A stretch of 64,000 nucleotides of DNA from Pseudanabaena frigida (lineage in GTDB: Bacteria > Cyanobacteriota > Cyanobacteriia > Pseudanabaenales > Pseudanabaenaceae). Numbering within the stretch: position 1 is the first letter of the stretch; the number at the start of each line of letters is the position of its first letter. Below the pieces are notes generated by a model. The model made no database searches. It saw nothing but the letters and a program-made list of their open reading frames with translations, and was not told where the DNA came from. Made by a program: the position numbers and the translations under genes. Of this stretch, positions 62,058 to 64,000 are shown piece by piece. Location of the stretch: positions 1-64,000 of the forward strand of contig QBML01000029.1 in NCBI GenBank assembly GCA_003242085.1. Direction: 5' to 3'.

Positions 62058-62633
62058 ATGGTTACTCAACTTGCCAAGAAAACTTATACCGTTGACGAAT
62101 ACCTAGAACTAGAAATAGCGTCAGACATTCGCAACGAATACCGTAATGGAGAAATTATCCCAATGACTGGTGGAACACCAAATCATACCGAAATCGCCGT
62201 AAATTTATTGTCAATCATCAAAATTTCCCTACGCGGTAAACCTTTTCGTCTATTTTCTGCCGATCAGAGACTTTGGATCCCTGATATCAAGATACATACC
62301 TATCCTGATGTAATGGTTGCGCCTAAACCCTTAGAAATGCAGGATGGTCGTAAAGATACGATTACCAATCCTTGCTTCATTGCGGAAGTGTTATCTAAAT
62401 CTACCCAAAACTACGATCGTAGTGAAAAATTTGCAGCTTACCGAACTATTAATACTTTTCAGGAATATTTATTAATCGATCAGTATCGCGTTCATGTAGA
62501 GCACCATGTGAAAACTGCGGTCAATCAATGGCTATTCTCAGAATATGATGACCCTTCAGTGACGATTTCTCTGCAATTTTTGGATTTGCCAATTCAAATA
62601 GCCGATCTTTACGACAATATTGATTTCGCTTAG
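62058..62633 (+). CDS. Uma2 family (DUF820) PD-(D/E)xK-like protein
   Basis: 191 aa. YTVDEYLELEIASDIRNEYRNGEIIPMTGGTPNHTEI, HTYPDVMVAPKP and FIAEVLSKSTQNYDRSEKFAAYRTINTFQEYLLID match the most common Uma2 subgroup. It starts 6 bp after the secreted protein's stop and is probably cotranscribed with it. Confidence 0.9.
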   Translation: MVTQLAKKTYTVDEYLELEIASDIRNEYRNGEIIPMTGGTPNHTEIAVNLLSIIKISLRGKPFRLFSADQRLWIPDIKIHTYPDVMVAPKPLEMQDGRKDTITNPCFIAEVLSKSTQNYDRSEKFAAYRTINTFQEYLLIDQYRVHVEHHVKTAVNQWLFSEYDDPSVTISLQFLDLPIQIADLYDNIDFA

Positions 62634-62662
62634 GATTGGAAATTTAGTAAAACCATCGTCTT

Positions 62663-62732
62663 ATATAGGGGCGGGTTTTGCTATTACCACCTTACGATGC
62701 ATGGTCAAATTATCGGCTAAACCCGACCCTAC
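62663..62732. repeat. Inverted-end repeat element, TATAGGGGCGGGTTT type
   Basis: ATAGGGGCGGGTTT at the left faces AAACCCGACCCTAC at the right (two mismatches). About 70 bp with no coding frame. Lies in the 290-bp gap before thiC, together with the TPP riboswitch. Confidence 0.6.
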
Positions 62733-62822
62733 TTTGTGCCTCTATCCTATGGCAATAATTAATTTTTATAGTCCAGCTTATCTCTACCTATAAGCACTAG
62801 CGTTACAATGCTATGATCTCAA

Positions 62823-64000
<1,178 letters not shown>

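Overview
The window looks like a chromosomal segment of a filamentous-type cyanobacterium, probably close to Pseudanabaena. The palindrome GCGATCGC (HIP1) is very frequent. There is a cyanobacterial gene complement: the ado/aar alkane genes, the sbtA/sbtB bicarbonate system, a plant-type ferredoxin, the carotenoid isomerase crtH, a three-domain ribosomal protein S1, hisZ and a CPP1-like protein. No rRNA, tRNA or CRISPR array was seen. The genus assignment is inference; the phylum is well supported.

Layout. 0-7 kb: a secreted pentapeptide protein, mraY, rsmB, rps1, a GDT1/UPF0016 Mn exporter behind a yybP-ykoY-type riboswitch, and tlyA. 7-8.5 kb: DUF2358, then a nuclease-like gene broken by one in-frame TAG. 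9.1-14.2 kb: an arsenic/metal island with arsR divergent from arsenic GAPDH-arsJ-CDF exporter, then a thioredoxin-permease pair with its own 30-bp palindromic operator. 14.4-24.3 kb: HNH protein, aar-ado, glyS, petF, murJ, sbtAB, Uma2. 24.4-38.2 kb: CPP1-like, nadE, a Ser/Thr kinase with WD40 repeats, a blaI/M56-peptidase pair, a J-domain/TPR protein, hisZ, a SH3 protein, YnfA, a second CDF exporter, obg, DUF4359 and a CysQ-type phosphatase.

38.4-43.4 kb is a defence/addiction island. It holds several toxin-antitoxin-like modules, three of them followed directly by a copy of a ~96-bp sequence resembling the 3' end of an Eco57I-type restriction-modification gene. It ends with an HTH-NACHT NTPase whose promoter region carries three 22-bp direct repeats and faces two tiny unannotated ORFs. 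43.6-49.1 kb: a type III polyketide synthase, methyltransferase, FAD oxidoreductase and MFS transporter, interrupted by an HNH cassette. 49.2-64 kb: a second pentapeptide protein, terC, gcvH, a large sensor kinase, accA, an AT-rich exostosin-like gene, crtH, a second gene broken by an in-frame TAG, a PD-(D/E)xK-like protein, cobU, two Uma2 genes, and a TPP riboswitch followed by the 5' part of thiC, which runs off the window.

Intergenic regions are full of long, near-perfect hairpins. Several fall into families whose ends and tip are conserved while the stem sequence differs from copy to copy. Two such palindromes lie in frame inside genes (the M56 peptidase and the NACHT protein). The strongest candidates for something new are the module-plus-tail array at 38.4-40.6 kb, the NACHT locus with its direct repeats and small ORFs, and the variable-stem hairpin families.
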